Assembly: GCA_904830895.1 (NCBI GenBank)
Contig: LR882958.1
Span: forward strand, 4,731,501 to 4,795,500
Origin: Planktothrix rubescens CCAP 1459/22
GTDB taxonomy: Bacteria; Cyanobacteriota; Cyanobacteriia; Cyanobacteriales; Microcoleaceae
Reading direction: 5' to 3'
DNA length: 64,000 bases
A model generated the notes under the pieces. The model was not told the DNA's origin. It did not search any database and saw only the letters and a list, made by a program, of their open reading frames with translations. The position numbers and the translations under genes are program-made. Position 1 is the first letter of the stretch, and every line of letters begins with the position of its first letter. Below, in pieces: positions 20,510 through 31,030 of this stretch.

Positions 20510-23500
20510 CTAGAAATTAAAATCTTCAGCGAATAAGTCGCTATATTCTTGGCCAAAATTGCTTGATTCTAAAGATAGCTTGATCAATGGTTTGTCAGGG
20601 TATTTTATCACTTGCTCCATCAGATTTTCTAATAAGTTGATCATCAATAAAATTCGCTCATTAATAAATATATCTGTATTGTAGATTAGCTTCAAGTATA
20701 ATTCTCCTTCCTCAACAAAAATGAATTCTAAATCAAATTTAGCTGTAGTCATCTCTGGGTCAATGGAGTTAACTGTAATTCCTTCTAGTGCGAGGTCTAC
20801 ATTTTGATTATTTTGGAGGGCAACCGCCACATCAAAGAGGGTATTTCTACTAGGATCACGCGGTAAATTTAGATCTGAAACTATTTTATCAAAAGGATAT
20901 TCTTGATTTTCATAAGCCTCTAATGTGGTGGTTTTTACTGTGGTTAAAACATTCAAAAAACTGTCATCTGCTCTAATTTGATCCCGCAGGACTAAAGTAT
21001 TGACATAAAAACCAATTTGTGATTCTAAATCGGGATGATTTCTGCCCGCAATGGGAGAACCTACTGTAATCTCATTTTGTTCGGTATAACGAAACAAAAA
21101 ACTCTTAACTAAAGTCAGCAACCCCATAAATAAACTAGCTTCTTTATCTTTAATTAATATCTGAAAATGCTCGATTAGTTCTGAATTTGGTTTCCAGATC
21201 ACCGTATTTCCTTGAAAACTTTGAACGGCGGGTCGAGGATAATCAAAAGGCAAGTTAAGATGTTGAGGAGCCGGAGTTAACTTAGTTAACCAGTAATCAC
21301 GTTGAGCTTGAAGTTTCGACGTTTTTAGCTGATTTTCTTGCCAGTCAGTATAATCTTTATAGTGAATTTTTAGAGGGGGTAGTAACTCTGAATTTTGTTG
21401 TCGATATGTATGATAATGCCCTAGGAAATCTTTAATTAAAACCCCGGCTGACCAACCATCAGAAATGATATGGTGCATATTAAATAAAACGATATAATTC
21501 TCTTGACTTAGTTTGAGTAAGTTAACTCGGAGTAACGGCCCTACTTCTAAATCAAAAGTAGTTTTGGCATTATGGGAAATCGCTTCAGCAATCAGTTTAG
21601 CTTGTTCTGTTTCTAAATAATTTGTTAAGTCTATTTGTTTAATACCAAAATTCATTTGATTGTGTACAACTTGGCGCGGTTGATTATCTATTAAGCTAAA
21701 GGTAGTTCGCAAAATTTCGTGGCGTTGAATTAACTGTTGAAAAGCATTTTCAAAAGCCGCAATATTCAGATTGCCGTTAAATTGATAAACACTGGGCATT
21801 CCATAGGCATTATGATTTTGATCAAGAAATTCTAATGCCCAAAGACGACGTTGCCCATGGGACATCGGATAGGATTTTTGCAGAGGAATTGTGGGGATGG
21901 GTTCTTGATAATCATATTCAGTTTTAGAGACTAAAACGGCTAATCCGGCAATGGTAGGAACTTTAAAGAAGTCAGCCAATTTTACCGATACATTTAATTC
22001 TTTATGAACGTGGGTTACGATTCTCGAAAGCATCAGAGAATGTCCGCCAATTTCAAAGAAGTTATCAAAAATACCGATGGGATGTTTGGTTAGAATCTTT
22101 TCCCAGATTCTAACTAGGTTTGACTCTAAATTATTACGCGGTGCAACATAATTTACTTGGGTAGATTTCCCGGTTTCATTGAGTGCAATCATTGAGTTTA
22201 AGTCAAGTTTGCCGTGTTTAGTTAGGGGAAATTGCTTTAAGAAAATAAAGTAACTAGGAATCATGTAAACTGGCAGAAAATTAGCTAAAAATTCTCTAAT
22301 TTCGGAAATTTCTATCTGTTTATCTGTTTGACAATAGGCTGATAATTGAGTTTGATTATTGACTGATATCGGTAGAATAATAGCTCTCTCAATCTGAGGA
22401 TAACGATTAAGTTGATATTCAATTTCTTCGGGGTCGATACGATAGCCATTTACCTTAACTTGATTGTCTTTTCTGCCCATAAATTCAATCACACCGGGAG
22501 CAGTTTGTTTCCCTAAATCCCCGGTTCTAAACATCGTTGTTTTCTGATCAAAAAAGCCAGGTTTAAATTTTTCTTTTGTGATTTGAGGAAGATTGTGATA
22601 ACCCGATGCTAAGGCTGCACCTTCGACACAAATTTCCCCAACTATATGCAGAGGAACTGGATTATTAAATTCATCAAGGAGAAATAGCCGATTATTATGG
22701 AAAACTTGACCTAGGGGTACGTCTGTATCTAAATTTTCGTTGATTTTGTATTGAGATACTCCGACACAAGTTTCTGTTGAGCCATAAACATTACTAACAA
22801 TTTCTCCTGGAAAAAGTTGGCGTAAAGCTAGTGCTGTTTCTCGATCTAATTTCTCTCCCCCTACGGAAATATATTTTAAGCTAGAGATAGTTTCTCCTGG
22901 TTCGAGTAAAGCTAAAATTTCTCGATAAATAGATGGTGTTGTGTGGAGCGCGTTAATTTGATTTTCCTGTAAAAAAGAAACTAAATGTCCGATATATTTG
23001 ACTTCGTAAATATATAAAGGAGCGCCTATTGTTAAAGGTAGAAAAATATTACGAATAGATGGGTCGTGAGTGACAGCAGCCGTAAAAATATAGCGCCATT
23101 CAGGATATTTATCTAAATTAAAGGTGAGTCGTAAACTCTGAATTACGTTCAAAATAGAGAGATGACGACCCATGACTCCTTTAGGATTTCCTGTGGAACC
23201 AGAAGTATAGAAAATATAAGCAATTTGGCTAGAATCCGGTGGAATATTAGGCTCTTGATTGCCATATTTTGCTAAAATATTATCAATTTTATCTAAGCAA
23301 ATTGTCTCTATTTCTTGAGGTAATTTGGAGATCAAATTACTCTCAGTTAGACAAACATGACAACCACTATCTTTGATAATAAAATCTATGCGATTATTCG
23401 GATATTCGGCATCTATGGGAACATAGGTTGCCCCGGTTTTAAAAATTGCCAGGATGCTAATAATTAGGTTTTGATTCCGTCCCATCATTAGCCCCATTAC

Positions 23501-26500
23501 TTTGCCTGCACCTAGCTGATATTGATGTTGTAGATAATGGGTTAAACGATTAACTTTTTGATTCAATTCTTGATAGGTAAGAGTGGTTTCTCCACAAACT
23601 AAGGCGGGGGCATTGGGAGTCGAGTTAACTTGAGAAACAAAATCATCAATGATGGTAGCATTTTCAGGTAATTCTCTGGTTTCTCCGATTAACTCAGCTA
23701 GTAAGTTTTCCCGTTGTAATTTGGTTAATAAAGGTAACTGATGGAGCCAACTATTGGCATTATTAATTACCCCATCTAACAAAATTTCAAAACTTTCGAG
23801 AAACTGTTTAATCGTCTCTTGTTTAAACAGTTCTGTATTGTAATTACAGTAAATAATCAGGTTATTATTGACTTCAATAAAGTTAAATCCGACGTCGAAA
23901 GGAGTGTAACCAATTGGTTCTGGTGGCAGGGATACTTTTAATCCCTCAAAATCAGGTAGAGTTAAACTAGGGTCTATATTAAAAGATACTGAAATTAGAG
24001 GAGAACGGGAAAAATCCCGTTGTAATTGTAAGGCGGCTAACAAATCTTCTAAAGTGTAACTTTGATGTCTAAAAGCAGCGATGAGTGTCTGTTTAGTCCG
24101 TTGCAAATGTTCAACAAAAGAATGGGTGATATCTACTTTAATCCGAATCGGTAAAAATTGTGAACAAAAACCAACTAATTGGTCACTACCTTCTATTTGT
24201 CGTCCCGAAATGGGAATCCCAATGACTAAATCATTATGGCCAGAAATTCGGCTTAAAAAAGCTGTGTAGGCGGCGAACATTGTCATAAATAATGTTGCTT
24301 GATTTTGGCGTCCTACAGTTTGTAAATTTTGCCAAAGTTCAGGTGTAACAATTTTACTTTCTTGACCTCCAGTGTAAGTTTTAACTGCTGGACGGGGAAA
24401 GTCGGTAGCAAGCTCAAAGGCTGGAATTTCTCCCTGATAGGTTTTTAACCAAAAATCACGATGCTCTAACATCTGTGGACTTTGCGCTTCTTGCTCTCGT
24501 AAAGCTAAATACTGGCGAAACTGCATTGGGAGTTCTAAAGGGTCTGTAGTAGCACCAATTTGGGTGGAATAAAGTTGACCAATTTCATTCAAAATTAACC
24601 CTAGTGACCAACCATCTACAACGATATGATGGGTTTTTAAAGATAACAGGTAATGGTCAGAGTTTAAGCGGATTAAGATAACATCAAATAAAGGAGCTAT
24701 AGACAAGTCAAAAGGCTTTTTAGAAAACTGAGATCTTAATCCTAAAGCCATTGCTTGAGGATTCTGTTCATCGTTCAAATTAATTAAGGTTAACTGAATT
24801 TTGACGCTATTAATAACTTCTTGTACTTCCCCTTGTTCTAATATTTGAGTTCGCAAAGATTCGTGACGATTGATAACTTGATTAATCGCTTCTTGTAAAG
24901 CTGAAATATCTAAAGAACCCCTTAACTCTAAAGAAGCCGTGACATTATAGGAGGCGGAAGCATTTCTATCTAATTCTGCTAATAACCAAAGCTGACGCTG
25001 GGCTTCACTGGTAGGAAATTGCTGATTTATTGGGTTTAAATTTTCCCTCCCATCTTCATCTTCGCGCTCAACATTTTTATCTTGCTTATTTACTTTTAGA
25101 AGTTTGGCATTTTCAAAAAAACCCCCTTGCTGTAATTCAATAATTGCTGATTTTACCGTAGCTATAACTTTATCTATATCTTCATTTGTATGGCAGGTAG
25201 AAAGGAAACAAACTCGTTTTTCCCATGTATAAATACCTTTAAGATTTAACAAGTAATAAAACAAAGGTAATTCAATAGGTTGTAGGAAAAGACTATAGGC
25301 TCCAAAAGGTTCAAAGCGAAACAAAGAACCAAAATTAACAATGCGAATGGGAATTCCTATTTCTTGAAAGAACTGATTTACCTCAGTCGCTAATCTTTGG
25401 GTTAATTGATTTACCCGTTCCTGAATGGTTGGACTTTGTTCTTTAAGATATAAAAGCACCGCGCGACAAGCTGCCAGTGCCAAAGGATGACGACAGAAAG
25501 TTCCTCCAAAAGCGGTTAATTCTGTTTGGGGATGGGAGTCATCACCGTATTTCCAGAAACCACCATCAACGGTATCTAAGAAATCTGCTTTTCCGCAAAT
25601 CATACTGATAGGTAAACCCCCACCAATTGCCTTACCGTAAATAACGATATCTGCCTCAATATTGAACCATTGTTGCGCCCCTCCAGGAGCAATCCTAAAT
25701 CCCGTAATAATTTCATCAAAAATCAGTGCAATCCCTTTTTCCTGAGTTAATTTTCTTAACTTTTGCAGAAATTCTTGAGGTTGTAAATCGGGTTTACGAC
25801 TTTGAACAGGTTCTACTAATACTGCTGCTAAATCATCACTATGAGCCGCAATAATTTCTAAACTTTCTTCGACTCCATAACTCAAAACAATTACATCTTC
25901 AACCATTCCTGATGGTGTACCCAGACTTACGGGAATGCTGGTTGAATCCTCTCCCACTCGCGCTAGAATGCCGTCAAAAGTGCCATGATAGGAGCCGGAA
26001 AATATAACAATTTTTGGGCGTTTTGTGCGAGAACGAGCAATCCGAACGGCCGCCATAATTGCTTCGGTTCCAGTATTACTAAAAGCCACCCTTTCTACCC
26101 CGGCCATTTCACTAATTAAAGCTGCCGTTTCTGCGGCCAGATTAGACTGCATTCCTAATCCGATTCCTTGCTGCATTTGTTCCTGAACTGCTGCTATGAC
26201 AAAATCAGGACTATGCCCAAAAAAGTTAACCCCAAATCCCATAGCTAAGTCAATATAATCATTGCCATCAATGTCACGAAAACAGGCTCCTTGGGCTGAT
26301 TCTGAGACAATGGGATACTGAAATTCTTTTAATGTCATCCGAAAGTCAATGGTGGGTTTGACATCAACCATTGTTTGACGGCTATTTTGGGAATAGGCTT
26401 TTGATTTTGCAGTTTTTTGGTTATAAATAGTCTGGAGATTGTTGATAAAATCCTGCTGTTTTTCGGTTAAAGATTTACTCTCATTTAGCTTTAATGCTAG

Positions 26501-29500
26501 GGGATTTAAACTGGGAGAACTTGGTTTTTGAGGTAATTTAGTTTGCTCTCGTTGAGCAGGAGATACTGTTTCTATTTGATAATTTTGAGATGGAATAATT
26601 TCTGTTTGAATTATTGGTTTTTCGGTGATAATATTGGGTGTAATCCCTACGGATTGAAGGATTTCTAATTGCTTGATAATGGTTTTTTCATGGAGATCTT
26701 TTAGGTCTTTTAAAGATTGCAATTGAGCCATCATCAAGGCTTCTTTGCCAGAGGTTACGGCTTGGAATTGGGTTGCTTTAGGCGTTTGGGGAATCGGTAA
26801 TATTTCAGCAGCAGCACAAGCAATAATTAATTCTTGGCCATTATAAATACTAATATTATTTTGTTTAGAAAAACTATTGGCAGTGGCAAAACCGCAGCGT
26901 TTTAAAACAGAACACCAACTTTCTCCACTCAATAAAGGCGTATCTGAACGTAATTCTTTGTCTTGGAAACGCCACCATCCAGGGGTCAATCCAAAGGTTA
27001 AATTAAGCCAGGAATTATTCTCGACGGTTTCGAGTAGAATTAAGTAACCACCGGGGAGCAGTAGCTCTCTAATATTAGTCAGGGTTTCTGTAATATTTTG
27101 GGTAGCATGAAGAACATTAGCTGCAACGACTATGTGATAAGAATGGGAGGATATTCCTTGAGAAATTGGTGATTTTTCAATGTCTAATTGATGAAAGTTG
27201 AGGTTATATTTGCTCTGAAATTTTTGACGAGCTTGATTAAGTAAAAATGGAGATAATTCGCTAAAAGAATAGCTGACCCGATTGAGATTTAAGTTATTAA
27301 GAATTGTTTCAGAAGTGGCTCCAGTTCCCCCTCCGATTTCGATAATTTTATAAGGGTTAATACTGGGAGAAAAATTATTTAAAGTTAGGTTAATTGCCTC
27401 AGCTACCCGTTGATTCATCAAACGAGAGACAGGAGAATTTCCGTAGATACTTTCGGCATGAGTAACTGAACCTTCTGGGAAAATTAACGTTAAAGGGTCT
27501 ATATTTCCTTTGAGAACTTCTGCTAAATTTTCTCCGCAGCGTTGCAGCATTTCTAATTCCGGTTTTGCCGATGGACAAGTTTTTTGCAGATTTTCTATAG
27601 CTTCTGGTAAGGAAAAAGATGCAGGTAAGTTTTTAACTGTCCAGATATTACCTTGATTTTGAATAATATTAGCTTGCTCTAAATCCTGTAAATAACGAGT
27701 AACTAAAACCTGATATTTTGGGGCAATGGGTAAGGTTTGCTTGATGCTTTCTGTTGTCCAGGTTTCTCCAGGATTTAGTTTTTTTCCTAAAGTTTCTAAT
27801 GCTTTAATAATATAAGCAGTTGCAATAGGTTGTAATTGAGAAATGACTTCTATATAATTATTTATTTCTGGGTCAAAATTGACAATTTCAGCTTGATTTA
27901 ATTTAGTCTTTTCTGAAGAAGGTTCTAAGTTTTTTGGTTCAATAGAATTATAGATATATTCAGCGATATCGGCAATGGTTTGTAAGTCAGTGAATAACTG
28001 ATCTATTTTGACTTTTACTTTAAACTTTTCTTCAACTTTGCGAGAAAAATCTGTTAAAATAATAGAGTCTGCCCCTAGATTTAATAGGGTTTCATCATCC
28101 CGAATATCATTTTGATTTTCTTTGAGCAGGAGGGCAAGAATAGACTTTAATTGCTGGCGGATTTCGAGTTGATGTTTTTGCATATTTTGTACCTTTAGTT
28201 CAGTGATTTTATTCGTTTCTGGTTCGGGATATATTTCTGTAATTTGGGTAGTTTCCTCCACAATATTAGGTTGAAATTGAAACCGTTTTCTTTGAAAGGG
28301 ATAATTAGGTAATCTTACTTGTTTATATCCATAATTTTGATTAAATTTTTCCGGGTTAAAATAGACTCCATTGAGGTACAGTTGACCCAGTGCCGAGAGC
28401 ATTGTCTGCCAGTTATCTAAACCTCGATTCAGTGAACTCAGCCAGATAGCTTCATCCTGATAACGACGCCCCTGTTCTGCGAGTATTGGTCTTGAACCAA
28501 CTTCTAAAAACAGATTATACCCTTTATTTAATGCCGTGTTTAAACTTGCTAAAAATTGTACAGGTTGACGGCATTGCTGTCTCCAATAACTCGCATCCGG
28601 GGCATTTTCTAAAATTTTTCCGTCAATTCCTGAAAGTAACAGAATTTGGGGGCGATGGTAAGAAATTTGACCAGCTTCCTGTTCAAATTCATTTAAAATT
28701 GACTCCATTAATGGAGAATGAAAAGCTTGAGTAACGGAGAGATATTGAGCCGAAATTTTTTGCTGTTTACAGTTAATAATAATTTCCTCAATACTAGCAC
28801 TTTCTCCAGAAATAACAATTTGTTGAGGATGATTAATAGCAGCAATGGCAACGGTATTACTATAGTTTTGAATTAGAGAAATTACCGTAGCTTCATCGGC
28901 GAAAATCGAAGCCATTTTTCCTGTTTTTGTGGTTTGCATTAATTGACCCCGTTTCACAATTAATGCTAGTCCTGCTTCTAAGCTAAATACTCCGGCGATA
29001 CAAGCGGCTACATATTCCCCAACGCTATGTCCAATCAGTAAACTGGGTGTAATTCCCCAAGATTTCCAAAGCATGGCAACGGCATATTCTAGGGCAAATA
29101 TGGCGGGTTGAGCGTAGGCGGTTTGATTCAGTAAATCGGTGTGTTTACCAAATAATATTTCCGGTAACGGATACTCTAAATAACTCGCTAAAATTTCTGC
29201 ACATTGATCAATATATTGACGAAATGTGGGTTCAGTTTGGTATAGTTGATCACCCATCCCCGGATAACAAGCACCTTGACCCGTAAACATAAAGACAACT
29301 TTAGGCTGTTTTTCTTCGGTAAAGCGTTGATAAAAAGTCAAATTATCAAGGGTAGTTTGATCAGCAAAAGCGACTAATCTTTGTTGTAATTCGGGCAAAG
29401 TATTAGCAACAATTGCTAAACGTTCAGATAACTTTGCTCTCCCCACCGCAGCACTATAACAAATATCTCCTATTTCTGGATCGGATTCTAAGCGGGTAGA

Positions 29501-30973
29501 AAAACGTCGGGCTAATTCTTGTAAAGCGGTTTTGTTATGAGCAGAAATTGTTAATAGATGACTAGGAAGGGGTTGCTTAATTTCTGTTATTTTTATATCG
29601 GGTGCTTTTTCAACAATTACATGGGCATTTGTTCCCGAAAAACCGAAGGAACTCACCCCAGCCATAGGAATTTTGTTGCTATTAGGCCAAGGAATAGTTT
29701 GGGTCGGAATCTTGATAGAATTGTCCTGCCAATTAATCAGAGGATTAGGGGTTTGAAAGTGAAGATGGGCAGGTATTTCACCCTTTTGAAGTACCAGAAT
29801 TGTCTTGATAATTCCCGCCATCCCGGCAGCGGCTTCGAGGTGTCCAATATTGGTTTTCACGGAACCCACATAAAGAGGTTGTGATCGTTTTCCATAAACA
29901 GAAGCGATCGCATTCATTTCTATCGGGTCTCCTAAAGAAGTTCCCGTGCCATGAGCTTCTATATATCCAACGTCTTCGGGGGTAATTCTAGCATCAGCAA
30001 TGGCTTGACGGAGCAGTTCTTGTTGCGCCGGGCCACTGGGAACGGTCAACCCGGCGGCGGCCCCGTTATGATTGACCGCCGACCCCCGCAGAATGGCAAG
30101 AATGCGATCGCCTTTTTTCTGTGCCTCTGATAAAGTTTTTAAGACTAAAACCCCACACCCTTCTCCACGCCCATAGCCATTAGCAGAAGCATCAAAAGTT
30201 TTGCAGCGACCATCGGGGGACAACATTCCCGACTGGGAAAGATTAATCGTAATTGCGGGATTTAAAATTAGGTTGACCCCGGCAACTAAAGCCAGTTCAC
30301 ATTCACGATTTCTGAGGCTACGAATTGCTTGATGAACTGCTACCAAAGAAGACGCACAGGCCGCATCAATAGACAGACAAGGCCCCCTTAAATTGAAGAA
30401 ATAAGATAGTCTGCCTGCGGCTGCACTCAGGGCATTTCCTGTGCCAAAAAAAGAGTCAATTTGATCATAACTACTATTATAAACCGTAATGGCATTATCA
30501 ACACTGGTGATTCCAACAAATACTCCGACGGTGTTATTTGCTAAATTATTCGGTGGTAAATTGGCATTTTCTAATGCTTCCCAAGTTACTTCTAATAGTA
30601 ACCTTTGTTGAGGGTCCATTGAGGTGGCTTCGCGGGAAGAAATAGAAAAGAAACGGGCATCAAATTCTGTAATATCCTGTTGAAGAAATCCACAATAAGC
30701 AGTGTTTATTTTTCCCGGTGTAGGTTCTTTTGCATAAAATTTTGAGCTATCCCAACGACTTTTAGGAACTTCTGTGATCGCGTCAAGTCCAGCTTGACAA
30801 TAATTCCAATATTCTTCGGGAGATGTAATCCCACCAGGAAAACGACATCCCATCCCAACAACAGCAATGGGCTCCCTTTGTCCAGTTTCTAATTCGGTAA
30901 TACGAGCCTGCATTACCTCCATTTTTGTTAAAGTTGTTGCGATTAATTTTTTATAATCTGTATTTTGAACCAT
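20510..30973 (-). CDS. mcyE: Microcystin synthetase McyE (PKS, aminotransferase, D-Glu NRPS module)
   Basis: Hybrid enzyme (3487 residues, the length I recall for McyE) that finishes Adda, installs its 3-amino group and couples D-glutamate. Order: KS (ACASSL near 205), AT (GHSVGE near 646, QAFH in place of HAFH), ACP (GADSI near 967), C-methyltransferase (EIGGGTGAT near 1212), PLP aminotransferase (1550-1930, Lys in YGKAIGGG near 1778), C (HHIVVDG near 2117), A (YTSGSTGNPKG near 2590), PCP (GGHSL near 2975) and a terminal C domain (HHIISDG near 3168) that hands over to McyA. The A-domain code reads DPRHSGVVGK, the known McyE/NdaF D-Glu code. The CMT supplies the 2-methyl of Adda. It starts 57 bp downstream of mcyD. 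Confidence 0.95.
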   Translation of the reverse strand: MVQNTDYKKLIATTLTKMEVMQARITELETGQREPIAVVGMGCRFPGGITSPEEYWNYCQAGLDAITEVPKSRWDSSKFYAKEPTPGKINTAYCGFLQQDITEFDARFFSISSREATSMDPQQRLLLEVTWEALENANLPPNNLANNTVGVFVGITSVDNAITVYNSSYDQIDSFFGTGNALSAAAGRLSYFFNLRGPCLSIDAACASSLVAVHQAIRSLRNRECELALVAGVNLILNPAITINLSQSGMLSPDGRCKTFDASANGYGRGEGCGVLVLKTLSEAQKKGDRILAILRGSAVNHNGAAAGLTVPSGPAQQELLRQAIADARITPEDVGYIEAHGTGTSLGDPIEMNAIASVYGKRSQPLYVGSVKTNIGHLEAAAGMAGIIKTILVLQKGEIPAHLHFQTPNPLINWQDNSIKIPTQTIPWPNSNKIPMAGVSSFGFSGTNAHVIVEKAPDIKITEIKQPLPSHLLTISAHNKTALQELARRFSTRLESDPEIGDICYSAAVGRAKLSERLAIVANTLPELQQRLVAFADQTTLDNLTFYQRFTEEKQPKVVFMFTGQGACYPGMGDQLYQTEPTFRQYIDQCAEILASYLEYPLPEILFGKHTDLLNQTAYAQPAIFALEYAVAMLWKSWGITPSLLIGHSVGEYVAACIAGVFSLEAGLALIVKRGQLMQTTKTGKMASIFADEATVISLIQNYSNTVAIAAINHPQQIVISGESASIEEIIINCKQQKISAQYLSVTQAFHSPLMESILNEFEQEAGQISYHRPQILLLSGIDGKILENAPDASYWRQQCRQPVQFLASLNTALNKGYNLFLEVGSRPILAEQGRRYQDEAIWLSSLNRGLDNWQTMLSALGQLYLNGVYFNPEKFNQNYGYKQVRLPNYPFQRKRFQFQPNIVEETTQITEIYPEPETNKITELKVQNMQKHQLEIRQQLKSILALLLKENQNDIRDDETLLNLGADSIILTDFSRKVEEKFKVKVKIDQLFTDLQTIADIAEYIYNSIEPKNLEPSSEKTKLNQAEIVNFDPEINNYIEVISQLQPIATAYIIKALETLGKKLNPGETWTTESIKQTLPIAPKYQVLVTRYLQDLEQANIIQNQGNIWTVKNLPASFSLPEAIENLQKTCPSAKPELEMLQRCGENLAEVLKGNIDPLTLIFPEGSVTHAESIYGNSPVSRLMNQRVAEAINLTLNNFSPSINPYKIIEIGGGTGATSETILNNLNLNRVSYSFSELSPFLLNQARQKFQSKYNLNFHQLDIEKSPISQGISSHSYHIVVAANVLHATQNITETLTNIRELLLPGGYLILLETVENNSWLNLTFGLTPGWWRFQDKELRSDTPLLSGESWCSVLKRCGFATANSFSKQNNISIYNGQELIIACAAAEILPIPQTPKATQFQAVTSGKEALMMAQLQSLKDLKDLHEKTIIKQLEILQSVGITPNIITEKPIIQTEIIPSQNYQIETVSPAQREQTKLPQKPSSPSLNPLALKLNESKSLTEKQQDFINNLQTIYNQKTAKSKAYSQNSRQTMVDVKPTIDFRMTLKEFQYPIVSESAQGACFRDIDGNDYIDLAMGFGVNFFGHSPDFVIAAVQEQMQQGIGLGMQSNLAAETAALISEMAGVERVAFSNTGTEAIMAAVRIARSRTKRPKIVIFSGSYHGTFDGILARVGEDSTSIPVSLGTPSGMVEDVIVLSYGVEESLEIIAAHSDDLAAVLVEPVQSRKPDLQPQEFLQKLRKLTQEKGIALIFDEIITGFRIAPGGAQQWFNIEADIVIYGKAIGGGLPISMICGKADFLDTVDGGFWKYGDDSHPQTELTAFGGTFCRHPLALAACRAVLLYLKEQSPTIQERVNQLTQRLATEVNQFFQEIGIPIRIVNFGSLFRFEPFGAYSLFLQPIELPLFYYLLNLKGIYTWEKRVCFLSTCHTNEDIDKVIATVKSAIIELQQGGFFENAKLLKVNKQDKNVEREDEDGRENLNPINQQFPTSEAQRQLWLLAELDRNASASYNVTASLELRGSLDISALQEAINQVINRHESLRTQILEQGEVQEVINSVKIQLTLINLNDEQNPQAMALGLRSQFSKKPFDLSIAPLFDVILIRLNSDHYLLSLKTHHIVVDGWSLGLILNEIGQLYSTQIGATTDPLELPMQFRQYLALREQEAQSPQMLEHRDFWLKTYQGEIPAFELATDFPRPAVKTYTGGQESKIVTPELWQNLQTVGRQNQATLFMTMFAAYTAFLSRISGHNDLVIGIPISGRQIEGSDQLVGFCSQFLPIRIKVDITHSFVEHLQRTKQTLIAAFRHQSYTLEDLLAALQLQRDFSRSPLISVSFNIDPSLTLPDFEGLKVSLPPEPIGYTPFDVGFNFIEVNNNLIIYCNYNTELFKQETIKQFLESFEILLDGVINNANSWLHQLPLLTKLQRENLLAELIGETRELPENATIIDDFVSQVNSTPNAPALVCGETTLTYQELNQKVNRLTHYLQHQYQLGAGKVMGLMMGRNQNLIISILAIFKTGATYVPIDAEYPNNRIDFIIKDSGCHVCLTESNLISKLPQEIETICLDKIDNILAKYGNQEPNIPPDSSQIAYIFYTSGSTGNPKGVMGRHLSILNVIQSLRLTFNLDKYPEWRYIFTAAVTHDPSIRNIFLPLTIGAPLYIYEVKYIGHLVSFLQENQINALHTTPSIYREILALLEPGETISSLKYISVGGEKLDRETALALRQLFPGEIVSNVYGSTETCVGVSQYKINENLDTDVPLGQVFHNNRLFLLDEFNNPVPLHIVGEICVEGAALASGYHNLPQITKEKFKPGFFDQKTTMFRTGDLGKQTAPGVIEFMGRKDNQVKVNGYRIDPEEIEYQLNRYPQIERAIILPISVNNQTQLSAYCQTDKQIEISEIREFLANFLPVYMIPSYFIFLKQFPLTKHGKLDLNSMIALNETGKSTQVNYVAPRNNLESNLVRIWEKILTKHPIGIFDNFFEIGGHSLMLSRIVTHVHKELNVSVKLADFFKVPTIAGLAVLVSKTEYDYQEPIPTIPLQKSYPMSHGQRRLWALEFLDQNHNAYGMPSVYQFNGNLNIAAFENAFQQLIQRHEILRTTFSLIDNQPRQVVHNQMNFGIKQIDLTNYLETEQAKLIAEAISHNAKTTFDLEVGPLLRVNLLKLSQENYIVLFNMHHIISDGWSAGVLIKDFLGHYHTYRQQNSELLPPLKIHYKDYTDWQENQLKTSKLQAQRDYWLTKLTPAPQHLNLPFDYPRPAVQSFQGNTVIWKPNSELIEHFQILIKDKEASLFMGLLTLVKSFLFRYTEQNEITVGSPIAGRNHPDLESQIGFYVNTLVLRDQIRADDSFLNVLTTVKTTTLEAYENQEYPFDKIVSDLNLPRDPSRNTLFDVAVALQNNQNVDLALEGITVNSIDPEMTTAKFDLEFIFVEEGELYLKLIYNTDIFINERILLMINLLENLMEQVIKYPDKPLIKLSLESSNFGQEYSDLFAEDFNF

Positions 30974-31030
30974 GCAGGCTTCTGGTGTTTGTTTATCTCT
31001 AATTTTGTCAATGTATCAGATTTTGCTTGA

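Noticed and set aside
3194-30973. Nodularin synthetase instead of microcystin
   Set aside because: Nodularin synthesis lacks the separate D-Ala module with epimerization domain; here McyA carries it and a separate McyB follows.
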